From positions 16,015-80,014 of the IMG/VR virus record IMGVR_UViG_3300010883_026915: DNA of 64,000 nt; one strand, 5' to 3'. The notes under the pieces are model-generated. The model was not told where the DNA came from. It did not search any database and saw only the letters and a program-made list of their open reading frames with translations. Numbering within the stretch: position 1 is the first letter of the stretch; each line of letters starts with the position of its first letter. Origin of the DNA: a virus. Position numbers and translations under genes: made by a program. This document shows positions 55,224 to 63,082 of this stretch, in pieces.

Positions 55224-55461
55224 TATTGATAAAATTAGCATATTTTGTACTATTTGTCAGTATTTTACAATATCTTCGATTGATATAGATTCTAAAACAG
55301 AACATGGTGTTTGTAGACAGTGTGAGCTTGATATAGTTCAACCAAACAGAAAGGAGTGGAATAGCGGCTGGCGCCCAAGTATTGATGAAATACAGGACTA
55401 TAGGGAAAAAATAAAGAAAAGAGTGTTTCCAATTTTAAAGAACATACATAATTACTTCTAG
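55207..55461 (+). CDS. Small zinc-ribbon-like protein
   Basis: An 84-residue protein with two Cys-x2-Cys pairs, CTIC (14-17) and CRQC, a probable zinc ribbon. The C-terminal half is charged. It starts inside the end of the Mre11-Rad50 gene with a 17-base overlap, so it is translated from the same transcript and might bind that complex or DNA. Family unknown. Confidence 0.65.
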   Translation: MSNLSNIDKISIFCTICQYFTISSIDIDSKTEHGVCRQCELDIVQPNRKEWNSGWRPSIDEIQDYREKIKKRVFPILKNIHNYF

Positions 55462-55473
55462 GGGTTAACAATA

Positions 55474-55860
55474 ATGCTAAATACATCAGAAATAAATCAT
55501 TTAGGTCAAATTTGCAATGATACATGGGGTTATCCTGGAGGTTTGAATAGCAAATCTCCGTCTTCTTCATTGAAAATGTCATTGCAAGACAACAAAATGG
55601 TAGTAACATATTCTACAATAGTTCACATTGCTAGTGATAGAAATCTAAGAGATCAGTCAGGTAAATTTGAAGAAGAATCTATTTTACTAGTAAGACAATA
55701 TGTAAATAATATTAAAGACGAATTTAAAAAAGTTGCAGGCAGATCTTTAAAGTCAAAAGAAGAAGCAAGCCGTGATTCAATAGAGATAATATCCACTGAT
55801 CCAAGAGCTGCAAGAAGAACTGCATACTATAGAAGGTTTACTACATACGAAGTCGAGTAA
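55474..55860 (+). CDS. Small protein before the terminase, unknown
   Basis: A 128-residue protein without a named family. The N-terminal third contains TWGYPGGLNSKSPSSSLKMS, then a strand MVVTYSTIVHI and a helical, basic C-terminus (DPRAARRTAYYRR). It lies two bases before the terminase gene, a place often taken by the small terminase subunit, but it does not show the expected helix-turn-helix or oligomer core. It may be another packaging or head-tail component. Confidence 0.68.
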   Translation: MLNTSEINHLGQICNDTWGYPGGLNSKSPSSSLKMSLQDNKMVVTYSTIVHIASDRNLRDQSGKFEEESILLVRQYVNNIKDEFKKVAGRSLKSKEEASRDSIEIISTDPRAARRTAYYRRFTTYEVE

Positions 55861-55862
55861 AG

Positions 55863-57494
55863 ATGGGACTACCTGGAAAATCAAAGCAGGTTGAGGAAAT
55901 AATACGTTGTGGAAAGCAGCCAGATTATTTTTTTAACAACTATGTTAAAATACAGCATCCTGTTAGAGGTCTAATAAAGTTTGATACATTTGAATTTCAA
56001 GATAAATGTGTAAGCACATTTATAGATGAAAGATTTTCAATAGTTTTAAAATCAAGACAGCTTGGGATGTCAACGCTTGCTGCAGCATACTCTTTGTGGA
56101 TGGCAATATTTCAAAGAGATAAAAATATACTTGTAATTGCAACAAAGCTTTCAGTTGCACAAAATTTTATTACAAAAGTAAAGACAATGCTTAGAAGTGT
56201 TCCTAAGTGGCTTGTAATGCCAGAGCTTACTAGTAATAATAAACAGCTTTTAGAATTTAGCAATGGATCTTCAGTAAAGGCAATTCCTACATCAGATGAT
56301 GCAGGAAGATCTGAGTCACTTTCACTATTAATTGTAGATGAGGCGGCATTTGTTAAAAACTTTGATGAATTGTGGATGGGATTGTATCCTACGATATCAA
56401 CAGGTGGAAGAGTTGTAATACTTTCAACACCAAACGGTGTAGGTGGACAGTATTACAAACTATATACAGATGCAGAAGCCGGTGTAAATGAATTTAAAGC
56501 AATAAAGCTTCCATGGGATGTTCATCCAGAGAGAGATAAGGAGTGGTTTGAAGAAACAACAAAAAATCTTTCAGATAGACAGATTGCCCAGGAGTATCTC
56601 TGTGACTTCGCAGCATCAGGTGAAACCTTTCTATCAAGCAATGATATAGAATACATCAGACAGACAGTCAGGCAGCCCATTGAAAGATCTGGACCTTCTT
56701 CGTGTGTGTGGACATGGAAGTATCCTCTATCAGAGCACGAATATATAATCTCAGCTGATGTTTCAAGAGGCGATTCACGTGACTATTCAACATTTCATAT
56801 TATTGATATAGATGAAAGCGAATGTGTTGCAGAGTATAAGGGCAAGATTCCACCTGATAGATTTGGAGAATTACTAGCTGAGTACGGGAAAAAATATAAC
56901 AATGCACTAGTCTGCCCAGAGAATAATTCATACGGATATGCAACAATTTTAAAATTAAAAGAAATTGACTATCCAAACATGTATTTCAAGAGGCGGAAAG
57001 CAGTATTTATAGGCGACTATATTCCAGATTGTGATCCAGACCTAGCAGGCTTTACTACTAGCGGAAGAACAAGATCACTAATTTTAACAAAGCTAGAAGA
57101 AGTTCTTAGAAATAAAATGATAAAAATTTATAGCACTAGGTTTTATGAAGAACTTAAGACATTTGTATGGATTGGTAGCAAGGCACAGGGAATGAAGGGA
57201 CACAATGATGATCTTGTTATGAGCTTTGCAATAGGTGTATGGCTGTTCGATTCTGTAGACGGATACAGTAAAAGTAATAGAGATATAAATGATGCAATGC
57301 TTAAGGCTATGTCAGTGACTAGAAATACCTATGATGACTTACCAGATGCAATACTTGACGGAAGGCCTCACAATAATAAAAACTCGGAAAATAAAAACAT
57401 AGATATTGGAAAAAAACAAAATAGAAATATTCACAGTTCAGACATAAAGAATAAAATAAGGATACTTAATGATTGGAAATGGGTACTTAAGTAA
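55863..57494 (+). CDS. terL: Terminase large subunit
   Basis: A 543-residue packaging motor (T4 gp17 type). The ATPase has SRQLGMST as Walker A (about 64-71) and LLIVDEAAF as Walker B (about 154-162). The nuclease has ISADVSRGDSRDYS (D about 298), CPENNSYG (about 350) and GHNDDLVMS (about 445-453). It drives DNA into the prohead through the portal, and its nuclease cuts the concatemer. It is somewhat shorter than T4 gp17 (610). The portal gene follows after 15 bases. No intron or intein is seen. Confidence 0.96.
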   Translation: MGLPGKSKQVEEIIRCGKQPDYFFNNYVKIQHPVRGLIKFDTFEFQDKCVSTFIDERFSIVLKSRQLGMSTLAAAYSLWMAIFQRDKNILVIATKLSVAQNFITKVKTMLRSVPKWLVMPELTSNNKQLLEFSNGSSVKAIPTSDDAGRSESLSLLIVDEAAFVKNFDELWMGLYPTISTGGRVVILSTPNGVGGQYYKLYTDAEAGVNEFKAIKLPWDVHPERDKEWFEETTKNLSDRQIAQEYLCDFAASGETFLSSNDIEYIRQTVRQPIERSGPSSCVWTWKYPLSEHEYIISADVSRGDSRDYSTFHIIDIDESECVAEYKGKIPPDRFGELLAEYGKKYNNALVCPENNSYGYATILKLKEIDYPNMYFKRRKAVFIGDYIPDCDPDLAGFTTSGRTRSLILTKLEEVLRNKMIKIYSTRFYEELKTFVWIGSKAQGMKGHNDDLVMSFAIGVWLFDSVDGYSKSNRDINDAMLKAMSVTRNTYDDLPDAILDGRPHNNKNSENKNIDIGKKQNRNIHSSDIKNKIRILNDWKWVLK

Positions 57495-57509
57495 TAATAG
57501 GAAAAATTA

Positions 57510-59549
57510 ATGGCAGAAGAATCATCATCAGCATTGTTTAGAAGACTTACAGGATTGTTTAGAAGCGGTCCTGTTATAAAGAGAAAAGTTAGAGACTTTG
57601 AATCTACAAAGAAGACATCGTCTGCGTTCGATCTCTTTAGAAAAAATCAAAGTCATGTCTATAGCTCTGCAATGAGTGCGTATGGAACTTACGATAGAAT
57701 GGCAAGGTATAGTGACTTTAGTGAAATGGAGTATACACCTGAGATAAGTTCTGCACTTGATATATACGCAGAAGAGACAGTTGCTGCAGATGAACATGGG
57801 CAAGTTTTACACATCTATTCAGAAAATCATACTATAAAAAAACTTCTAAGTGATCTTTTTTACGATACACTTAATGTTGAATTTAATTTAACAGCCTGGT
57901 CAAGAAATCTTTGTAAGTACGGAGACTTTTTTCTTTTTAATGATGTAAGCCCAGAGCACGGAGTTATTAATACATTTCCTATTCCAGTAAATGAAATAGA
58001 GCGAGAGGAAGGATTTGATACAGAAGATCCAATGGCTGTTAGATTTAGGTGGGTTACACAGGGAAATCAGATTCTTGAAAACTGGCAAGTAACACACATG
58101 AGAGTCTTGGGGAATGATGCATTTTTACCATACGGCTCTTCTGTACTAGAGGCAGCTAGAAGAATCTGGCGCCAGCTTATACTTGTTGAAGATGCAATGC
58201 TTGTATATAGAATAGTAAGATCACCAGAGAGGAGAGTTTTCTATATTGATGTGGGAAATGTTCCACCGGAAGATATTCCAAATTATATGGAGCAAGTTCA
58301 AGCAACACTTAAAAAAGCACAAGTTGTTGATAAGACGTCTGGTAGGGTTGATTTAAGATATAATCCTTTATCTGTAGACGAAGATTATTACTTGCCAGTT
58401 AGAGGGTCTGAGACTGGAACTAAAATAGATACGCTTGCAGGAGGAACAAATGCAACGGCAATAGAAGATGTTGAATATATTCAAAAGAAACTTTTTGCAG
58501 CACTAAAAATTCCAAAAGCATATCTTGGGTATGACGAGGGCCTTGGCGCAAAGGCAACACTTTCACAAGAAGATGTAAGATTCTCAAGAACAATAGCAAG
58601 AATTCAAAGAACAGTTGTATCAGAGCTAAATAAGCTAGCAATAGTTCACTTATACTGCAACGGCTTCGAGGGAGAGGATCTATTAGATTTTAATCTTGCT
58701 CTTTCAAATCCGTCAACGATTGCACAACAGCAAAAGCTTGAGCTATTTAGAACAAGATTTGATGTTGCAACAACTGCCAACAATATAGAAGGCTTAGTTA
58801 GTAGAGACTGGATAAGAAAGAAACTATTTAATATGACAAATGATGAAATAAGTGTAGTAACTGAGCAGAGGGAGTATGATAGGCTTGAAGACCTTAGGGT
58901 CGAGTCAGTTACACTTCCAGAGTCAGAATCTGATGGCGAACCGCCTGAAAGTGACGATGATGATATTGATGTACCAGAGACTCCGACAGACTTAGCTGAT
59001 TCTGATAATTTTAACAAGTTATCACTTCCAATACTAACAGAACCAGATATAAAAATAATGTCGCTAAATGATGAGCATTCACCAGTTAAGGCACAAGCTG
59101 CAGTTGATAGAGTTGCAAATAATCTTTCAGAGAAAAGCAAACACAAGAAGTCTGAAGATAAAAGATATAAGAATACATTAAGAACTAAAAATAGTCCATT
59201 TTCAGATCCAAAAGGGAAGATGGCTAGCCATTCTGCAGATGATAATGATGATTCACTCGGTGATTTATCAAAACATCAGAGGTACAAAAGATCGTCAGAG
59301 CAAAAGGAGGATGCAAACCCAGCAGCAGCAATATCTAGAGAGCTAAGAAATGCAAGTAAAATGCCTTCAATATTTGAAGCTGACGCAGATTTTGAAAAAT
59401 CTTTTATTGAAGAAAAGGCTAAAAGACAAAATAGATTGAATAACAGACTAAGATATACATTAAAATCTCTTGAAAGAAACATACATATAAAAAAGCCATC
59501 AACGCTTTTATCTGAAGAAAATAATCCAAAAGAAGAAAAAGAGGTATAA
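57510..59549 (+). CDS. 20: Portal vertex protein, gp20-like
   Basis: A 679-residue portal of the T4 gp20 family, with DFSEMEYTPEISSALDIYAEE, then NLCKYGDFFLF, QVTHMRVLG, YRIVRSPERRVFYIDVGNVPP, and PKAYLGYDEGLGAKATLSQED in order. These are conserved in gp20 of T4-like phages. It forms the dodecameric ring at the head's packaging vertex and initiates prohead assembly. It is longer than T4 gp20 (524) because of an acidic, hydrophilic tail from about residue 470 to the end, with Ser/Asp/Lys-rich low complexity, probably exposed in the head interior or cleaved. Confidence 0.95.
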   Translation: MAEESSSALFRRLTGLFRSGPVIKRKVRDFESTKKTSSAFDLFRKNQSHVYSSAMSAYGTYDRMARYSDFSEMEYTPEISSALDIYAEETVAADEHGQVLHIYSENHTIKKLLSDLFYDTLNVEFNLTAWSRNLCKYGDFFLFNDVSPEHGVINTFPIPVNEIEREEGFDTEDPMAVRFRWVTQGNQILENWQVTHMRVLGNDAFLPYGSSVLEAARRIWRQLILVEDAMLVYRIVRSPERRVFYIDVGNVPPEDIPNYMEQVQATLKKAQVVDKTSGRVDLRYNPLSVDEDYYLPVRGSETGTKIDTLAGGTNATAIEDVEYIQKKLFAALKIPKAYLGYDEGLGAKATLSQEDVRFSRTIARIQRTVVSELNKLAIVHLYCNGFEGEDLLDFNLALSNPSTIAQQQKLELFRTRFDVATTANNIEGLVSRDWIRKKLFNMTNDEISVVTEQREYDRLEDLRVESVTLPESESDGEPPESDDDDIDVPETPTDLADSDNFNKLSLPILTEPDIKIMSLNDEHSPVKAQAAVDRVANNLSEKSKHKKSEDKRYKNTLRTKNSPFSDPKGKMASHSADDNDDSLGDLSKHQRYKRSSEQKEDANPAAAISRELRNASKMPSIFEADADFEKSFIEEKAKRQNRLNNRLRYTLKSLERNIHIKKPSTLLSEENNPKEEKEV

Positions 59550-59552
59550 ATC

Positions 59553-60410
59553 TTGCCAAAATCTCACAATAAAAAAAGAAATGTAGGGATAGTATATGAA
59601 CTCTTACTCAAAAGAGTAAGTGAGCGTCTAGTATCAGAAAATACTAAAGAAGCACAAGTTGCTTTAGATATTATATCTAAACGATTTAAAAGGGGAACTG
59701 AGCTATATAGAGAGTTTAAACTGTTTAAAGCTCTTGCTAAGTCAAATGTATCTAGCAAGGAGATTGGAATATCAATCTTAAACGAATCAAAGAAAATAGC
59801 AAAGTTAACAAATTTAAAAAAACTTGATAGAGAAAAGTCTGATTTAATAAGAGAGATAAACTATACTTTCAAAGATCAAGGGTTTTATAGAAACTATCTT
59901 TCTGATTACAAAGCTATGGCTACTATTCAAGTTCTTTTAAATGATTGGAGAGATACTGATTCATATAATATTAATAGGGTTGCAGAGTATGAATCAAAAG
60001 TTCTTGATCACATTTTAAAAGAAAAAGTAGAAAAATCGCTTGAGACAGAAAAAAATCCTGACATAGACAGGCTTGTTGTCAAGATAATGTCTGAAAAGAT
60101 TAATAAAAAGTATACAGGTGTATTTAATAGAGATCAAAAGAAAATATTGAACATGTATGCAATATCAAGTGATTCAAATGATAATAAAAAGATTGCAGAG
60201 ATGGAATTGCTTCTTGAGTCAATTAAGGAAAAATCATTAAAATCACTAGAAAGTCTCAAGGATAGTACAAATAATAATATTATTTTTTCAAAAATAGATG
60301 AAGTAAAATCTGCTGTTGCAAAAGAATCATACTCTGACCTAAATGATGAAAAAATATCTAGATTTTTAACAATGATAGATCTTTGTAATGAAATAAGGGA
60401 GATAGCGTAA
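59553..60410 (+). CDS. Unknown protein between portal and protease
   Basis: A 285-residue, highly charged helical protein (many Lys, Glu, Leu) with a TTG start supported by GAGG at 59541-59544. Coiled-coil stretches are likely throughout. In T4, genes 67 and 68 (prohead core proteins) lie between portal and protease; this protein has the same position but is larger and I see no sequence match. It could be a core or scaffold component. It overlaps the protease start by one base. Confidence 0.72.
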   Translation: MPKSHNKKRNVGIVYELLLKRVSERLVSENTKEAQVALDIISKRFKRGTELYREFKLFKALAKSNVSSKEIGISILNESKKIAKLTNLKKLDREKSDLIREINYTFKDQGFYRNYLSDYKAMATIQVLLNDWRDTDSYNINRVAEYESKVLDHILKEKVEKSLETEKNPDIDRLVVKIMSEKINKKYTGVFNRDQKKILNMYAISSDSNDNKKIAEMELLLESIKEKSLKSLESLKDSTNNNIIFSKIDEVKSAVAKESYSDLNDEKISRFLTMIDLCNEIREIA

Positions 60411-61021
60411 TGTCAAATTCTATGAAGCTTCTTACTGAGTGGATGCCGCTTAAGTACACAAGTGATTTAATAAAAGAGTCAAAAGTAAATAACGATGGAA
60501 AGATTTTTCTGAAAGGTGTTCTTCAAAAAGCAGACACACTAAATCAGAATGGAAGAGTTTATCCTAGATCTGTACTTGAAAGAGAGATGATAAATTATCA
60601 AAAATTTATATCTGAAAATAGAGCACTTGGTGAATGTGATCACCCAGATACATCTGTAATAGAATTAAAAAATGTTTCACATATTATTAGAGAGGCACGA
60701 CTAGAGGGCGATAATGTAGTTGGAACAATTGAACTTTTAAGTACACCAGCAGGAAAAATACTTCAATCACTTGTTGAGTCCGGAGTAACATTGGGAATAA
60801 GCTCTAGAGGTGTAGGTTCAACAATAAATGAAAATGGAAATCAAATAGTGCAGGATGATTTTCAACTAATATGCTTCGATATGGTAAGCGAGCCATCAAC
60901 ACCAGGAGCATTTATGCTTACTGAGGGCAAGAATGTCAATAGGTCTGATCTAAACAAACACTTTAACGCTTCTGATAGAATAGATAGAATATTTAATGAA
61001 GTTCTTATGTGGGAAAAATGA
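60410..61021 (+). CDS. 21: Prohead core protease, gp21-like
   Basis: A 203-residue serine protease of the T4 gp21 (U9/S77) family. The catalytic histidine lies in ALGECDHP (H78) and the serine in LGISSRGVGS (S131/S132), with NQNGRVYPRSVLE near the N-terminus, typical of this family. It is part of the prohead core and cleaves scaffold and capsid proteins, usually after Leu/Ile-x-Glu, before packaging. Length is near the T4 protein (212). It is followed by ATGA with the next gene, which carries a matching LEE/G site. Confidence 0.93.
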   Translation: MSNSMKLLTEWMPLKYTSDLIKESKVNNDGKIFLKGVLQKADTLNQNGRVYPRSVLEREMINYQKFISENRALGECDHPDTSVIELKNVSHIIREARLEGDNVVGTIELLSTPAGKILQSLVESGVTLGISSRGVGSTINENGNQIVQDDFQLICFDMVSEPSTPGAFMLTEGKNVNRSDLNKHFNASDRIDRIFNEVLMWEK

Positions 61022-61437
61022 GTAAATTAAGAAAATCAGATTTAAAAGAAATAGTAAAGCAATGTTTAATTGAAATTCTTGAAGAAGGTGCTGGCCGAAA
61101 TATTCAAGAAAATAAATTTCAAAATCTGCACGAAGGTAGAGGTTCTGTAAGATCAAATAGAACATCCTTTGATCATGTCAAATGGCAAAAGGAAAATATG
61201 CAGGATGAAAATACAAAAGATAGTTTTGTTGAACACGCAGCAATGCTGTCTGACGATCCAATTCTTGCCGAGGTCTTAGCTGATTCCGGAAAAACACTTC
61301 AAAGACAAATGGCAGCAGAGAGAATGGGAACACCTGCTATGAGCGGTGATTTAGCAGCAAGAGAAGTTGCAGGCTCAAATTTAGAAGATCTATTCCCAGA
61401 CTCAGCTGGGAAGTGGTCAACACTTGCATTTGAATAA
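61018..61437 (+). CDS. Head-region protein with putative targeting helix
   Basis: A 139-residue protein. Its N-terminal helix LRKSDLKEIVKQCLIEIL is followed at once by EEGAGRN, so L21-E22-E23/G24 fits the gp21 cleavage rule (Leu/Ile-x-Glu then Gly/Ala). This layout is like the targeting peptides of T4 internal head proteins. The rest is acidic and helical, with DPILAEVLADSGKTLQRQM. The ATG at 61018, in an ATGA with the protease stop, is chosen over the in-frame GTG at 61009. Function is unknown; packaging into the head is an inference. Confidence 0.72.
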   Translation: MSKLRKSDLKEIVKQCLIEILEEGAGRNIQENKFQNLHEGRGSVRSNRTSFDHVKWQKENMQDENTKDSFVEHAAMLSDDPILAEVLADSGKTLQRQMAAERMGTPAMSGDLAAREVAGSNLEDLFPDSAGKWSTLAFE

Positions 61438-61496
61438 AAAAAAATTTTTAATATATTTTTTTATCTTTTCGGATATTTATCATTGGGAGGTGCAAA

Positions 61497-61739
61497 TTGC
61501 CTAAACTAACAGTCGATAAAATTAGAAGAATAATTGAGGAAGAGAAAAAGAAGCTTAAAGATGAAAGTTTGATTTCTTCTGAAGCAAAAAGTGATGCATG
61601 GTCAGGAGGAAAAAATCTTGTTCATGCAGTTGATTATGTAAAGAAGCTTGGAATAAAAGAGCAAAAGCTTAGAAGACAAGCGGACCAATATGCAAAATAT
61701 AGAAAAGCATTAAAAATAAAAATATTAAAGGAGCTATAA
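61497..61739 (+). CDS. Small head-region protein, charged
   Basis: An 80-residue, highly charged, almost wholly helical protein. The start is a TTG with GGAGG (61486-61490) six bases upstream, and no ATG is usable. The N-terminus LTVDKIRRIIEEEKKKL resembles the helices at the start of the proteins at 51660 and 61018. It sits in the head block after a 59-base A+T gap holding runs of A and T that may form a weak hairpin. Function unknown; a small core protein is plausible. Confidence 0.68.
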   Translation: MPKLTVDKIRRIIEEEKKKLKDESLISSEAKSDAWSGGKNLVHAVDYVKKLGIKEQKLRRQADQYAKYRKALKIKILKEL

Positions 61740-61740
61740 A

Positions 61741-62340
61741 ATGCCTTCAGTAACACAAACAATATTAGACCCGGGAACACCAAAGGGTAATAATCTTGGG
61801 ACAACACTTGGTTCGAGAAATGATTCAACTTTAAAAAATAATTATCCAAATAGCCCAATCTATCTTGGAACATATGAAGATGATGAGAGGAGAGAAATTT
61901 ATATGACTTTATTGGCAAGTGAAAATGTTGTAGCTGAGGTGACCAGCGCGACCTACAGTACAACCCTCCCTATGGGTACAGAGGGTCTTGGAGTGTCATC
62001 CTTTAGCACAAAATACACTGGGGGAGCTCTCGACGAGCGACCTCCAAACTTTGCTGAAATGGCACTGGATACAGATTCGTTTGGCGGCGGCGGCGGTCAG
62101 GCAACAACTCCGTATATTCCTCCCTTGGGATCCACAGATACTGGCGACGAAACAGGTCTTGCTGCATGGACAGGCGCAGCCACAGACTTGCCCGCGGGCG
62201 GCGATCAATATGGATCAGGGCATAATGCTCCAGCAAGCCCATCTGACACATCAGCAAAGATGGATAGTGCTGAATCGACAGATTCTGGCACAATAGGAAG
62301 CTATATAAAGGGAAGATCTTACGCAGGATCAGCAGGATAA
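61741..62340 (+). CDS. Head-region protein with Gly/Ser/Ala-rich low-complexity half
   Basis: A 199-residue protein. Residues 1-60 are ordinary. From about 65 to the end the composition is Gly, Ser, Thr, Ala and Asp (SFGGGGGQATTPYIPPLG ... YGSGHNAPASPSD), and the DNA at 61930-62230 is clearly G+C-richer than the flanks. No family is recognised. It lies one base after the preceding small gene. It may be a flexible internal or decoration protein. Confidence 0.68.
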   Translation: MPSVTQTILDPGTPKGNNLGTTLGSRNDSTLKNNYPNSPIYLGTYEDDERREIYMTLLASENVVAEVTSATYSTTLPMGTEGLGVSSFSTKYTGGALDERPPNFAEMALDTDSFGGGGGQATTPYIPPLGSTDTGDETGLAAWTGAATDLPAGGDQYGSGHNAPASPSDTSAKMDSAESTDSGTIGSYIKGRSYAGSAG

Positions 62341-62344
62341 TAGA

Positions 62345-63019
62345 GTGGCAAAATATACCTCCAATATTCATGCACCGCCTGATAGGTCATCATATCAGGG
62401 GAATAATTTAAAATCGCCGCATGATAGACGGATTAACCACGGCTATGGAAAAGCACAAAAAATTCCAAGCTTCGGTACAGGAATCGGATCAATGACATCA
62501 ATGGGCTCTTCTGATACTGGGATATACCCAGAAGAAGATGATTTTGATTACGCAGAGCAAGATATGCCGTTTGATTCAGCAGACGATTTAGTAAAGTTTA
62601 TATCAAAAGTAAATTTAAATTATAAATCTTCTGATTCAATTAGACCTCGTGCAGATGTATCATCACTTGGTCATTCAAGTAACAAGTTTTCTACAGTAGG
62701 ATTCTCTGAACAAACACAGCTCCCGAAGGCTTTACCTGGTATTTCTCCATTTGGAAGTGATACATTATATCCGAATCTAGGATCTTCTACTGGAGGCTCT
62801 TCAACACAGCATGGATCTACAAGAATTGGCCCAGGTAAAAAGGGTGGAGATGGAACTCAGTTTGGATTTTCAAGAAAACCTCTTGATACTGTAGATGATG
62901 GTATAAGATTTATGTCAATAGTTGACTTATTTTCCTTACCTGACGATGAAAGAAGCTTTCTAAAACAACAGATAAACCTAAAAAAAGCTTTGTACATAGC
63001 AGAATGTTTAGAAAAATAG
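62345..63019 (+). CDS. Head-region protein, unknown (224 residues)
   Basis: A 224-residue protein starting at GTG, with AGGA at about 62334-62337. The first 150 residues are Ser/Gly-rich and probably disordered. The C-terminal 45 residues are ordered, with DDGIRFMSIVDLFSLPDDER and a closing helix. An earlier FDSADDLVKFISKVNL segment has a similar feel (D-D-x-x-x-F-x-S-x-V-x-L), perhaps an internal repeat. Family unknown. It directly precedes the scaffold gene. Confidence 0.68.
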   Translation: MAKYTSNIHAPPDRSSYQGNNLKSPHDRRINHGYGKAQKIPSFGTGIGSMTSMGSSDTGIYPEEDDFDYAEQDMPFDSADDLVKFISKVNLNYKSSDSIRPRADVSSLGHSSNKFSTVGFSEQTQLPKALPGISPFGSDTLYPNLGSSTGGSSTQHGSTRIGPGKKGGDGTQFGFSRKPLDTVDDGIRFMSIVDLFSLPDDERSFLKQQINLKKALYIAECLEK

Positions 63020-63082
63020 GTAATATATACAGTTAAGTAAGTTTATTTTTCTGAAATTTTTTATTTAAGGAGCAGTTTGATA

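Noticed and set aside
55474-55860. Small terminase subunit
   Set aside because: The position is suitable, but no helix-turn-helix or oligomerisation pattern is visible, so position alone does not support the name.
58646-59146. A 166-residue antisense frame inside the portal gene
   Set aside because: The composition is Ser/Leu repeats mirrored from the acidic portal tail, with no ribosome site and a strongly conserved sense gene.
61438-61480. Terminator made of A- and T-runs after the head-region gene
   Set aside because: The possible hairpin is wholly A-T with no stable stem; it cannot be separated from the general A+T richness of the gap.
62003-62371. Overlapping antisense frames of 70-122 residues near the head-region genes
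   Set aside because: They lie in the G+C-rich low-complexity patch, have no motif, and are opposite a better-supported gene in a one-strand genome.
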